The notes: a model not told the origin generated them from the letters alone. DNA of 64,000 nt from Trileptium ribeirensis (GCA_030248225.1 JASANE010024978.1:24530-88529); one strand, 5' to 3'; shown: positions 24,190-35,479, counted from the first letter of the stretch. Made by a program: numbers and translations.

Positions 24190-25430
24190 GTATCGAACTG
24201 TATAATAATATATATACATAAAAATCTCACTAACTATGCGGCTTAAACATTTATATTTTTATAAACCTTCATATGATTGTAACCATAACATATAATTGAA
24301 TAGCTAAACTGTACGATACTGAAACAGGTACCGAACAGCGTCTGATTATTTTACTTATAGCCAGAGGTCAAATATAAAGAAATGGTTCCCAATTGAGAAC
24401 ATTTTGTTTGTAAGGCTGAACAAATGTAGGTATTTCTGTTTTGCCTTAATCAAAATTTAGTCAATTTATCGACTAACCAATTTATTTTTCCAGCAGCTCC
24501 AATTAACGACATTATGTATATATTGCGGCGCATTCTATTAACTGAGTATATTGTGTGGTGTATCTTTGCACATACGTTGCTAGCAGAGCTCAGGCTCTTA
24601 ATCTCAGCGCGGTGACATCCTCCCTGACAATGTGTTCGTCCCCAAAGAAAACAGTTAAAAAATATCAATCTCATATTTTTAAGCTGAAGATTGGCCTTTG
24701 ATTTACAACAAATACGCGATAAACTGTGAGCACTGGATGTGTTTTCCCTGTTTATCACTCATCCTAATACAGATACTTTCTCTACTTTTGACTGTTGCAA
24801 AGGCTATGTAAATTTTGATAATTAGCTTGCCCTCCACTATAATTAGAAATTGGGTTGCCCGCCTGAAATAGACATCTAGCTGCGTGCCTGATAAACGGCG
24901 TTTAGCCTTACAGAAACTATTTAAATCTAATTTAAATGTTTTATAATGATACAGGTATGTCATCCCTATATTTCTTCTCACTTTAACTACATTTTTGAGA
25001 CAAATTTGATTCAGTGCTTGATTTAATTAATGTCATTGAATCTCAGAACCATAAGGTTTTCTAAACCCTCGAAGCAGTCACGTGGGTCCACCACATCTAG
25101 AAAATAAAATGTGCTTATTTATTTTATACATTTTAAAACAGTTGCTTTCTTGACTTTTAGCTCAATAATGTCGCTTGACTAGACTCTTTATGCAAATACA
25201 TATTCCCGATCGAACAGCAATTTAGGTACATCAAGCCTATGTTGTCTTTCTAGAATTTTCTAAATTTGTTAAAAATTACTTAAGTGGTATGAAATAGCAC
25301 ATATATAATGCATAGCTGCATCTTGATCTGTTGGGTTATTTTTAATTAGGTAACAAAAGATAAGACAGTAATACTAAACAATTGGACAGATATAATGTGC
25401 CATTTGTTTTAAGATTTGCGCTCTAGTGCC
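24190..25430. other. No gene recognised
   Basis: AT-rich spacer. Minus-strand frames of 102 and 92 codons (24758-24450, 24981-24703) overlap and show no known motif. Confidence 0.35.
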
Positions 25431-25444
25431 GGCTTTTTTCACAG

Positions 25445-25587
25445 GCCACCATGGCAGTAATGTCCAGCATGGGTACCGCGAGCCAGCTGTTGCTACATTT
25501 TACAACCCGCGCGATCCCCGGCAAATATGCTGCTGTTCGCTGAGCTGGACTATAAAATCGTCACGAGGGTCGGCATCAGTTAACGGT
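25445..25587 (+). CDS. Candidate internal exon, unidentified
   Basis: A GC-richer 143 bp island is preceded by the strong acceptor GCCGGCTTTTTTCACAG and followed by a donor-like AACG|GTATGA. One plus frame is open throughout (HHGSNVQHGYREPAVATFYN and onward). The opposite strand has no fitting splice signals at the same limits. The neighbouring sequence is AT-rich and non-coding. No protein family is recognised, and no partner exon can be joined with confidence. Confidence 0.3.
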
Positions 25588-26705
25588 ATGAAGTGCATTC
25601 CATATTTCCACACATAGATACTACATTGGCTTAATTCTTAATTTGTAATAGCTAACTTTTGTTCTAAAATTTGTTTTCCACAATATTTAACGTTATTTTT
25701 CGGCAAACAGCTACTACGCAGGTGTTCAGTTCATAAATGCATGGTCAAAACATGAAAAAAAAAATAATAGCTAAGGTTGCACTGCAGAGACATCACTTAA
25801 GTCACGTTCGGCTATGGGTTTGCCCGGTAGCGAAAATATTGACTTGTCAAAAGATGCCAGAAACAGTGGTTGGGAGAGACATTAATTGAGTAGTGGGTTT
25901 GGCTTTAGGAATGACTAATACAAGTTTCAGTACTCTAATTGCCTATGTAATACTACTGATTGCGTGCTGCGAAGCTTCCTAGTAGTGTGAACTGATATTG
26001 GTGAAATCGGATGGGAATTGCCTTTAAGATGAAGGGACATTAATAAGTAGTTCAGGAATGATTACTGCAACCTGAAAGGAGGATGAGTGCAATATTAACG
26101 TTCCATGCTATAAAGGTGCCCGTTGGCGAAAATATTGACTTGATGAAACAACAGTAAACGTGCCTGAGATGGCGAGACATTACTAATGTAGAGTATTAGC
26201 TTTTAGCCCGATTAAAACATGGGGCAGCCTCATTGGTTTTATAATACAAAAGGCAGCGCGCTGCTAGTTTGTCCAATAGTGCTAACTAGATGTTGGCGAT
26301 ACTTAACAGGAACTGTGATAGGCATGTGGAGAAATTACTTAAAAACAAAAAACTATTAAAAACCATTCCTTTTTAACGGTCACTCTATTAGAACATGCTG
26401 GAATTCTACATCATCTTACAAATTACATCTGGAAAGTATAAAGATATCACTAAGTCGCTAAGCCAATTTTATGACACCACAAGACTAAAAGTTTTAAATC
26501 GCTTAATAGGTTTCAAGTTATAAACCTGCAGAAACTAATTTTTTATTAAACATTCGCTTTGTATAATGTTGTGGAATCCGCATTCAACATTTAACAAACA
26601 CAAAATGTATAGGTAACTGCGATTAGCATGTAAACCCATTCAGTTTCTATATAGCATGACGGTAGTTAGTACTGAATAACTACGCTCCAAAAGCCAACGC
26701 CCTCC
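25588..26705. other. No gene recognised
   Basis: AT-rich spacer with two weakly similar blocks (25800-26060 and 26080-26320), both containing GCGAAAATATTGACTTG (25832 and 26128) near similar neighbours. This suggests an old tandem duplication of about 0.3 kb. Confidence 0.4.
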
Positions 26706-26716
26706 ATTAAAATAAG

Positions 26717-26873
26717 ATACATGGTCCAGCCAAGTTGGTGCAACTGTACGGGCCGGCCGGGCTGTGCACTTCATTTTAAGGGGCAAGGGTCGGCTGTGCC
26801 AAAACGTGACCTCTTCGTCAATGGCCGGATTCGGCTTTGTATCCGTATCTCGCCCTATGTGCGCACATTTTAA
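26717..26873 (+). CDS. Candidate exon with a perfect GTAAGT donor, unidentified
   Basis: A GC-richer island ends in TTTTAAG|GTAAGTGA, a consensus donor. The frame reading RGKGRLCQNV and then MAGFGFVSVSRPMCAHFK is open up to the donor. A second frame starts at ATG 26721 (MVQPSWCNCTGRPGC) and ends in TAA just before the donor. Which frame, if either, is used cannot be decided. No acceptor upstream is convincing, so it could be a first exon or chance. Confidence 0.25.
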
Positions 26874-26987
26874 GGTAAGTGACGCATTACATAAGAATCA
26901 GTTAGGTTTACATTTGATAATCTTTTATGCAGGAAAATTGATATTTTAGGGTGTAAAATTTTTTTAAATTTCCTCTATGACCAAGAT

Positions 26988-27169
26988 TTACCGCACAAGG
27001 GCGTTGCCAGAACATCCGAGCGGGAGCACCAAGGCTTTCTGGAGGGGCACAAGTTAGCAGTGTTCAGAATTTCCTATTTTCAAAATTCGAACTGGGGGCG
27101 GCATCGAGCCAAACTGGGGGCACGGCCCTCCGTGTCCCCTACCCCCTTGACGACGCCCCTGTCAACGCA
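26988..27169. mobile_element. hAT-like MITE, 166 bp
   Basis: The element spans 26996-27161. It begins CAAGGGCGTTGCCAG and its reverse end reads CAGGGGCGTCGTCAAG, an imperfect inverted repeat of the common hAT type. Flanks TTACCGCA (26988) and TCAACGCA (27162) match at 6 of 8 positions. The interior is G- or C-rich (GGGGGCGGCATCGAG, CCCCTACCCCC) and non-coding. Confidence 0.65.
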
Positions 27170-29465
27170 ACTTAAGGCATTTTCTTAGGGTATTTCAGTA
27201 TACAAAGATACTGAAACATAATAGTTTAAATTAACAGAGTGAGTCATTATAAACAAAAGAAACAACGTGTGCTCCAAGCTACTTTTCGCTATAATTCCAG
27301 ATAGAACAGCATTGTACGGCGATTTCAAATTGATGATTCTGTTCTGCTTCAGTAAATTGAATACTGACTTCTATTGCCGGCATTGAAACGTGTTTTCACA
27401 TGATATTTTTCAGTCACATTATATTAACTTTTTGTCACACGGTAAACTACGTTGGTCTGCCCCATTCTGGACATATCGGAATGCTTTATAATCTGACAGC
27501 AGAAGTATGTTTAGCAACCGAATTCTTCCTACAACATATCGCGCGACACAGAAAATTGTAAAAAAGTTGGGGTCTTTTCGGTTTTTCATCCACCAGAAGA
27601 AGTTGGTCTATTTTGAATTTATAGCAATAATTTTGGTACCATGGTACCGTTGCAAACAGCTCAACGACGAGGATCTGAACAAGTTCACTAGGGGTATATT
27701 TATGACACTTTTCTCGATTACTTGGGCTAATAATGGCACAATAAGTACCCCAAATTTTCATAAAAGCATTCTCGATAAATGTACAATAATTTTATATACC
27801 ATACGAACCGCATTTTCGAACAGTTTAATCCGTTCATGAGTTAAGGAACTACACTCACATATCTGAAAGACTAAGCCTGAGCCAAAGCATTAGCGAAAGC
27901 TTACGCCGTTGGTAAGTCAAAAATAGAAATATTGTTATTAACATAGCCCTAATTAAAAATTATCATTTTCTCAACCGTCTGGTCTTTCTGGGTCGAATGG
28001 TTCAAAGCTTATTGCTGTATCTTCAAAATTGACCATTTCTGGCTGGTGGGGACATGGTAGAAACGTTCCTAAAGTAGCTTAGAGCAATATCTGATTTAAG
28101 CAAGTGCTGTATGTTCTACGTGGTTGAACATCTCACTTAGAGGCTAGTTAGCAGTGACCGCTGCAAGCATCGGCATCGTTCTAAAATGTAAGCTGTTTTC
28201 GACATTGCTTGGTAGAGATTAAATGAATCCTCTTTGCTGAACTGTAATGGAAACTGTAATGTAAAGAGCATTGTGATTTTTCACAAAACCGTGAAATGAA
28301 TGTGTATATATTAATGAAGTATACTGCTTATTAATGAATGGGTAATATTTGGGAACACAAAATGAGCAATAGAAACCATTGTGCCTAATCAGGAACCAAA
28401 AATTTAGCATTTAAAGAAATCGTCAGGGAAAACTTTTGCAAAATATATTTAATTTTGGAGTGGTCAGCAATGCTGTTGGGCACGAGCCAGAAAATCGTCG
28501 TCTGAGCCGAAAAAACCGGCTCGCGAAAAATGCTCACAGAATCCAGACCGGTGCCCAATACTACGAGAACAAGCATTTTAAATATCGCCACTATACTGTG
28601 TGAACGGTTTTTTTGTAATAACTTGTTACCTCGCTATTACTGCTGCTATGCAGCCTATGTATTTTCACAAACAACTGTGTCTATATATATATGTCGTAGT
28701 GGTTGCGGATTGCGCTGTAAAAATTAACTCTACAAATAAAATACATAAAACCCAATTGCCGTCAATTTCGACATCCAGCTTTCTCCGCCTAATTCAACGC
28801 ACGTTTCACTAAATTATTTTTGCTTTTATCTACATCTCCCTAGTCTCCTCCTCTGTGATAGTGATGTTATGACTGTTATTGATATTGCAGTTTTGCCCTC
28901 CCTTCCGTAGATAGACAACGTTGCCAGTATACGTACAGAGTAGTTCAGCAGTATTTTTGTAATGCAATTTTAAAAATTTTATTTTTGTATATTTTTGCAC
29001 ACAGTATTCGCTATATATTAAATAAAATAACTTGTCTCACTATTACATCTTTTAGTAATTTACGACAATTTAGCATTGTATTGCACTGCGTGCAGCTGTC
29101 GTGGCCTCTACTTTATCTGTATGGATTTACACTTTTGTGGAACCAAGTATTATTTACGAAGGCGTGAAGCGGTATTGATTGATTGATTGCACACAAAAAG
29201 AAGATTGTTTGTGCTGATGGCGATTACGAGTTCACACTTGACAGTAACCTGCTTAAGCGAAGATTTTAATCTGAAGCGTACACAACCTGACTGAAATTAG
29301 GTGTTAAATTCTTAAATCTTTAGTGTTCAGATAACGATATAACCTGAAATGCAGATTCACTCCATAATTATGTGCAAATGATATAACTCAGAGGTAGATT
29401 CATTAGATTTTAGACAACTCCTGGTAATTGATCAGTTAAATTTTTTGATGCAAGCATATCTACGT
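27170..29465. other. No gene recognised
   Basis: Mostly AT-rich DNA. It contains a 14 bp perfect palindrome GGTACCATGGTACC at 27636-27649, overlapping open frames on both strands at 27486-27839 (110 and 91 codons, no motif), a GGCTTA-like patch near 27870-27890 and a short (GATT)n run near 29176. A 65-codon plus-strand frame (28530-28727) and its neighbours show nothing recognisable. Confidence 0.35.
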
Positions 29466-29479
29466 ATTAAATTTTTCAG

Positions 29480-29868
29480 ATGGAAACAAATTTATCGCAA
29501 GTTAGCTTTTTGAGCGGCCGCGGAAAAAGGTTTAAGCTAATATACTTTATGTACGACACAGCGTGTTTCCGCTGCAAGACATGGGGGTTACGGGCGAAAT
29601 GGGTGCCGGCATACCCGATGAGACGTACGCTGATAGCGAGAGGTGTCATACTCGTCTCAAAGAGCAGTCACGAGCTAGCTCTTGGTGGAGCTGGAAGAGT
29701 GGCGGCAGAACACCGGCAACCTTGACTTTTCAGAGACCCAAACAATTGAGCGTGTCTTTGCTTTTGGTTGCTTGTTTATTAATTAGATTTTATTTCTTTC
29801 ACATGATACGACCAAAAATATTTTTCAAAATTGAAAAGTCATTATTTCAAACACTTTTTAGCGTATGA
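29480..29868 (+). CDS. Candidate terminal exon, unidentified
   Basis: The strong acceptor TTAAATTTTTCAG ends at 29479 and is followed by a GC-richer island. One frame from the acceptor is open for 81 codons (METNLSQVSFLSGRGK and onward). A second frame, open from about 29540, reads QDMGVTGEMGAGIPDETYAD, continues through SSWWSWKSGGRTP into a hydrophobic stretch QLSVSLLLVACLLIRFYFF, and ends at 29868. The second frame is the more protein-like, with an acidic-polar part, a Trp-rich patch and a membrane-like segment. It would use the later acceptor-like TACGACACAG at about 29560. I do not recognise a family. The composition shift against neighbours is the main argument for an exon. Confidence 0.3.
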
Positions 29869-30566
29869 TTATAAAATTTTGTATTTTTAATTATTTCATT
29901 TTTTCAATTTTGTGTCATGAAGGGCAGCAACAACTGATAAATAAAACGTTTATTTTTATATATATTTAGGATATAGGCTTGTCATGGGGATGGGAATCCC
30001 CATGGAGATGGGGATGGGGTGGGGACCAAAATTTCTTCGTCGAAATCCCTACCCCATGCTTGGAATTTTTTTCGGAAATATTCGTTTAACGATGCTATCA
30101 GCGCACTAAAATTCTATGAAATTTTTAAATATTTGGTCTGCCATTGTCCACGGTAAGTTGTACTCACTATCAGATGTTCTGATGGTACTTTCAGAAGCTT
30201 CAGAGTTTTGCTTAATTACTTTTTTCTTCTTAAGTTAAGTTCAGATAAATTTCTCTAAATACAATTTATATTATTTAATTGCAATTTAACTGATTTACCT
30301 AATTAAATCAGAACATCCAATATACCCATCAAATAAGAGGGCACTCCGGATCGCTGGACAGACAGCAGCCACGGGGCCCTTCACGCACAATGTTGACACT
30401 TTCGCTCCGGCCGTTGGCATCCGAGATACGATTACCTCTCTCTGTGTTGATGCTGCAGAGACGATGGTGCTGCCGCTTGATTAATGATGCTTTCCGTTCA
30501 TTTGTCGACATTGTTAATATTGTTGAGATACTAATCTCTCTCTCAACATGTGTTTGGCGTTTTAAT
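29869..30566. other. Spacer with a G-rich minisatellite and a possible small exon
   Basis: At 29983-30060 GGGGATGG words repeat and fold back on ATCCCCATGG. At 30101-30150 an acceptor-like GATGCTATCAG and donor CCACG|GTAAGTTG bracket an open 50 bp (ALKFYEIFKYLVCHCP). Minus-strand frame 30580-30329 (83 codons) has no known motif. Confidence 0.3.
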
Positions 30567-31345
30567 TTAGTTGCAACCATAAGTCGCAGATATGACTGAA
30601 ATCACCTCATTGATTTCACCAGCCACGATCTTTATACATTTTGGAAGTTTGGTGTCATAGCTTCCCACTTTTTTGCATTGAGCAGCATTCAATACTCCAT
30701 TTTGTAGCACCATCGATATGCCATTAAGGGATGTAAAACAAACTTTTTCTCTCTCTGCTGGCCGTGCATACTGGGACCCCAAATGACAGTTGTCAGAAAG
30801 TGGCAAAATGCATGGGCGGGGTTGTGAGACCCACATCTCATAGAAATGTGGGTTTGATAACAGTATTTTACCACAATTTTGAAAAACCCTCATAATGATG
30901 ATTTGTTGTAGCATTTTCTAACACTTTTCCTTCGGAATATGGAACTGTGGTGTTCCAACAAATTTTTAATGTCATGACGTGCACCCCCGAGCAGGACAAA
31001 TCCGACAACTAAACTCTGCTGTAGCGACTTGAAGACACGTCATAAAATAATATGAAACACATCATGTGGTTGGCAATCCCTGTGACTATCTTTGAAGACA
31101 ATATCAAATCTCATCACCTTGCACCGGTAGTATTGGGCTCTTAGCTTTTTATTTTAAGGAGAAAGTGAGTAGTTAGGGTACATCCCCAAACAGGAGAATA
31201 ATTAGATAACCGCAAAATGTGTAGCTGAATTTTGTCATCTTCTGGCTACTTGACCATCATCTGCTGCAACACGACTTTATGCCGCAAAGTTTTCTCGATT
31301 GCCTATCCTGGAAAACTTTACTCTCACTACTAAAGAATGTACCCT
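30567..31345 (-). pseudogene. Unidentified decayed coding stretch, minus strand
   Basis: A 115-codon minus-strand frame (30914-30567) reads MLQQIIIMRVFQNCGKILLS at its start and YDTKLPKCIKIVAGEINEVI near its end. A second frame is nearly open from about 31130 to 30610 with few stops (MRFDIVFKDSHRDCQPHDV, VVGFVLLGGARHDIKNLLEH). Both are more protein-like than the surroundings. They may be pieces of one gene or transposase joined by frameshifts. I recognise no family and see no splice sites that would resolve it. Confidence 0.3.
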
Positions 31346-31689
31346 TCCCGCCCGAGCAAAATTTTGAGGATTATTAAACAATAATAAAATACGCTTTAGC
31401 ACAATTAGTGTTGAAAAGGGATTATAAATATAGGTATTTTGAAAAAAATTTATACATTTTTCTACCAGCCCCCCGACTTAGTCTCAGGCTTAGTGTATGT
31501 CACATGTAAGGGCCTTAGCTTAGGCTAAGACTAAGGCTAAGGCTTAGTATATCGAGAACGGCATGACCTGCATTTTATTTTCGCCCCTCAGGGTTACTTG
31601 GGCCATTATATACTTTATATATTAAATATACACTTTCTTATTATATGTGTTATATTGTTATATTGTTATATATATGAGCGCTTTTGGTC
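31346..31689. other. Spacer with GGCTTA-rich patch
   Basis: At 31465-31548 the sequence is built from TTAGGC/AAGGCT words (for example GGCCTTAGCTTAGGCTAAGA), followed by CGAGAACGGCATGA. The patch at 8785-8920 is followed by a similar CTCGGCATGA. No gene is seen. Confidence 0.5.
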
Positions 31690-32566
31690 TCAACACACTT
31701 AACACACCAAAAACTTATTCAAGTTCTAGACAGCAATGGAATTGCCGACAATTTACTTTCAATGTTTAATGATTATTTATACGATAGAAATTACTATGTA
31801 TTACTAAATGTTATTAATTCCAAAAATACGTAAAATTAGTTGTGGCCTGCTGCAAGGCAGTAAACTAGGCTCCAAGTTGTTTATTGTATACGTATATCAA
31901 CACCTTAAAGAGTTGTTTGCGGTATTTGCTGTCGATGCATAATTATTTATACGTTTCGATAGATATTTTGATCATACCCTTGTTAAAATGGATTTAGACA
32001 GACTACCCAGTGGTGTGCTCATAGGAAGTTACGACTTGCGGCTGAAAAGTGTTACATTTTACAATTAGGCAATTATAATTCTCAATTAACTTACAAAATT
32101 CATGACAAAACATTAAAAGTTGTATCTTCCTGTCAGGACCTAGGTATTCTGATTTCATATACATCAAAATTGTCTCATCATTGTTTATAGATAACAAGAG
32201 CTTCTATTAGAATGGGGTAAATTTAGTTTATCCTAAATATTTATATAGAGAAATCACAGTTCTCAGAAAATATAACACATATGTTAAACCACAGTTAATG
32301 TACTATTGCGAAGCGTATGTTCAGCGAATTTAAGAACTTTTAAGAATCAGTTGGAAAAGGACATCAACTTGAATCGATATCTCTACTATAACCGGGACTT
32401 AGGTTAGATGTAAGAGTAGGACTCGTCCCCCTTTCTAACCTTTTTATTGAATATTCTTGGTTGCTGCATATTCACACTTAAAATTTATTATCGACTACTT
32501 CGTTGTGCCATGTATATCTGTATGCACGTAATCTTGATGTTCAATAAACTTTGACTTTGACTTTGA
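31690..32566 (+). pseudogene. CR1/L2-like LINE reverse transcriptase relic, 3' truncated tail
   Basis: The plus strand reads SGLLQGSKLGSKLFIVYVYQ (family SGVPQGSVLGPLLFxxYxND), then ELFAVFAVDA at the YADD box. Next are KLRLAAEKCYILQLGNYNSQ, LTYKIHDKTLKVVSSCQDLG and SKLSHHC, the canonical W..KL..KC...G / V....DLG blocks. The box reads AVDA instead of ADD, and stops and frameshifts are present. At 32530-32566 the sequence AATAAACTTTGACTTTGACT ends the piece like a LINE 3' tail with short (TTTGAC) repeats. The endonuclease half is absent, so the insertion is 5'-truncated. Confidence 0.85.
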
Positions 32567-32579
32567 AGCATGATCACCA

Positions 32580-33097
32580 TACTTTGTTAAAGACATTGTC
32601 ATTTATTGTAAACAGAGCGCACAGCGCCTGTTTACAATTCGCCTTCCCGGTTTTCAAAAATTATTTTATGAACAAATATTTAGAAAATTGTAAATGGATC
32701 GATTGGATTACGTTCTAACGATTTCTTTCACCTTTCACCTAATTTAAATACTCGTGAGCATCCGATAAAGCTCTTGGCACATCGTTGTAGGTTAGCCCTA
32801 CGCAAAATATATTTTTGTGAGCGACCTATACCCATATGGAATGAACTACCAGCTTATATAGTAATGGCTAGAGATTTGGCAGTGATTAGGCTTAATATTC
32901 CATTTTTAAGCTTGACTAGATGCAAAGGCTACTAAATGTGTCGGAAAATCGGCAGTTTACGGCCCCATCTGACTTTTAATTCAGATAACTCTTGTTTTTG
33001 TTATCATTGAATTATATTGAATTAAACATATTATGTTTAAAAGTATTGTGTTTATTTTATGCGCTTTTGTTAGGAAATAAATAAATTAAACTAAACA
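32580..33097 (+). pseudogene. LINE C-terminus and 3' tail, second fragment
   Basis: About 75 codons are cleanly open on the plus strand up to the TAA near 32936. They read FFHLSPNLNTREHPIKLLAH, then RCRLALRKIYFCERPIPIWN and ELPAYIVMARDLAVIR, ending LTRCKGY. This is the usual C-terminal block of CR1/L2-like reverse transcriptases (TRxHxxxL...R..F..R....WNxLP). After the stop comes a short AT-rich tail ending AATAAATAAATTAAACTAAA at 33075-33095. It is less decayed than the neighbouring fragment at 31690-32566, so the two are probably separate insertions or a rearranged copy. Confidence 0.8.
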
Positions 33098-33149
33098 CCA
33101 TTATTGTGGGGGTCGTACTGGCCTAGCCCTATATTTTGTGGGTTATTGC

Positions 33150-33310
33150 ACAAATTTTCGTCTCCTGCACAATTTTGTTCGCCTGGAAAACTCGTCTCCT
33201 GGACAATAGGTCGCCTGAAAATATGTCACTGGGACAATTGGTCGCCTGGCCAATTTATTGCCTGTTCAACTGGTCGCCTGGACAATTGGGGAAAAGGAAA
33301 ATTTGTCTCC
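33150..33310. repeat. Degenerate minisatellite of about 17-20 bp, 8-9 units
   Basis: Units resemble GGTCGCCTGGACAATT: CGTCTCCTGCACAATT, TCGCCTGGAAAACTCG, TCTCCTGGACAATAGG, TCGCCTGGCCAATTTA and TCGCCTGGACAATTGG follow each other with substitutions and small indels. Confidence 0.8.
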
Positions 33311-33585
33311 TGAAATGTGACATTATGTGCATCATGGCTTAGTACAGAGTTAATGAATGAACCGTCTGTCTCGCCCAGAAGTTCGAAGTTGCCGTCCCGC
33401 GAGAGTGTTCTGATATTGCAAAGACTTCTGTTTGTTCTTTATAAATGTTTGAGCGGTCTGGAAGCTACCTGTCGCTCACTTCTCACACCGTCAGCAGTAT
33501 ATAATCCGGCACCCGTTGTTTACTCAGGACGCGGTAGCATTGTCTTTAGGAATATGAGAAAAACTTGACATGGTGACCATGCATG
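33311..33585. other. No gene recognised
   Basis: Single-copy-looking sequence. A 83-codon plus frame (33317-33568) has no known motif. Confidence 0.3.
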
Positions 33586-33589
33586 CTCA

Positions 33590-33765
33590 TAAGGGGTAGA
33601 CGGTTATCCCATGAGCCTCCGACTCTCCCCGAGGGCACGGTTACCCTCTGACAGGTCACCCTACCCTCTGGGGCGCTGAACTCATAGGCGTACCCCCTTA
33701 CCCTCTGCCAACCGCCTTTACCCCCGGGACATGGCAGCCGTTTCCGGGGGCTCTAGATGTTGGTG
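33590..33765. repeat. C-rich module with TACCCTCTG words
   Basis: A GC-rich block in which TACCCTCTG or TTACCCTCTG recurs at least four times, with CCCCGGG and CCGGGGG at its right end. It resembles in style the C-rich modules at 23326 and 40807. No coding potential is seen. Confidence 0.45.
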
Positions 33766-33774
33766 CATGTGTGA

Positions 33775-34044
33775 GTGGTGGGTACCAGATATTTTGCGAA
33801 AGTTTCCAATTCCTCAGCCCGTAGTATAACCCAGTGGGCTAATTTCCTAAAGCCTGTAGGGTTGGCTTCGGACACCGTAGCTTATACTATTGTACTGAGG
33901 AGGTGGGATCGGAACACCAATGAATGTACTGCTGTGTTATTCCACAAATTGAAACGCAGAGTTGTTCGGTTATCGTTATGCACGCATGGAAATACACAAT
34001 TGTGCAATTATATCATCAAGGTCGATAAGATTGTCCCATCTTGA
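33775..34044 (+). other. Open frame of 89 codons, unidentified
   Basis: The product starts MVGTRYFAKVSNSSARSI; no domain is seen. The reverse strand of the same piece is also partly open. It could be a decayed mobile-element fragment; there is no independent support for expression. Confidence 0.2.
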
Positions 34045-35430
34045 GAAGCAAACATCACATGGGTGATTCCCTTAAACGAGTGATTTTTCCTGTTTGAGAT
34101 GCTAAGGATTGAATTTTTCAGATACACACCAACGTACTTATGAAATTTACGAAGTCTTGTTTCAGAAAAAAACTAAAGCCGTGTCATCTTTTTCCGCATT
34201 TTGCTGCCACTTTAATACCCAATTATATATATAAATGAAATTGGTGAAATGTTAAAAAGCTTTTATTATAATTTAAAAAGGGTTTGTTGGTTTTAAGGTT
34301 ACTAGCATAAAATATCTCTGTTGTACAGCATAAGTATTTAGATCAATTTCATGCATCAAATTTTAGAAATATATTACAATCGGCTTAGCGACATTATTTT
34401 TTCTGCTATGATTGAAATGTTTTTTAAAATGAAAAGTCGAGTTCGTGTTTTCCATTTTGTTTTCACGCGCCCAAACTCGCGACTTTGAGTCTTAAATTTC
34501 ATATTTTTTTTCTTTTTGTAATTTTGACTGAAAGTTATATGTTGCAATCGCGCCGTCAAACTCTAGTTAATATGAACAGTAGTGACTAGCGCAGAATTTC
34601 AACGCAGAACGGATTTCATAAATATATTAGATTCTGATAGTACATTTTTGACGTGCTTTAGTGTTAAACAGAAACATTGTAAATTAAAATTTACGGTCAT
34701 AACTTTAGCATAGCAAATGCAGTTAAAGGCGAAATGAACATAATTACTGAAGAAATTTTTGCATAAGGTATCAGCAACGAGTGAAATCAAACCTGCTGCC
34801 AAGCAAGTTAAATGGGTCGTATTTTCTATAAATAATCACAAGACTATAGGTTTTCCATTCTGGAAAAAAGTTTAGCATTTAAACGGAAAAACTTTACAAT
34901 ATCCGGATTTCTAAATTCTTAATTATACTAAAAAATTCGTGTTTAAAATTATGAATTTTTTCTTTCGAATCCACCCAAATTTTAAAACACTTGACATGAT
35001 TATGCTACAGTTTGGACATTATGATAATTTCCGTGATTTCTACTTTTTGATTTAAAGTGTGCTACATTTTTGCGGTCTATAGCAGCGTCGTCCTTCAGTG
35101 CAAAACATTAATGTGACAGCAGTACACAATAGCCATAGAGCAATATCAGAATATGCGCTGTCGCATTATAGAACAGTTAAAAATATTGCTGAACTAAGAA
35201 AATTATTTCATTGCTTTAAAGTTCCTGGAATATTTAGCTTCCAGACAAAATAATTTATCACAAGCATTGCATGAGTTGCACAATTTACGTATCACATAAA
35301 AGGAGGCATGAAGTTTTCCCTGGTCAGAAAGCTGAAGTTTTCGAGCTTACGCTGCAGTGGATACATTTAATTCCACAATAAATTGTTTAATTTTTATTAT
35401 GCGAGTTTGATTAGCAGCACTTCTGTTTTG
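34045..35430. other. No gene recognised
   Basis: AT-rich spacer with poly-T/A stretches. Short minus-strand frames at 34374-34802 have no motif. Confidence 0.4.
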
Positions 35431-35437
35431 TCTGCAG

Positions 35438-35475
35438 TTGATGATTCGTCGACCGAGCATCCTGTTACCATTTGG
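35438..35475 (+). CDS. Candidate 38 bp micro-exon
   Basis: The acceptor TTCTGTTTTGTCTGCAG (ending 35437) and the donor ATTTGG|GTAAGTAT (from 35476) are both close to animal consensus. They enclose 38 bp open in the frame DDSSTEHPVTIW. The strength of both signals is the only evidence. A single chance pair in 64 kb cannot be excluded, and no neighbouring exon is identified. Confidence 0.25.
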
Positions 35476-35479
35476 GTAA

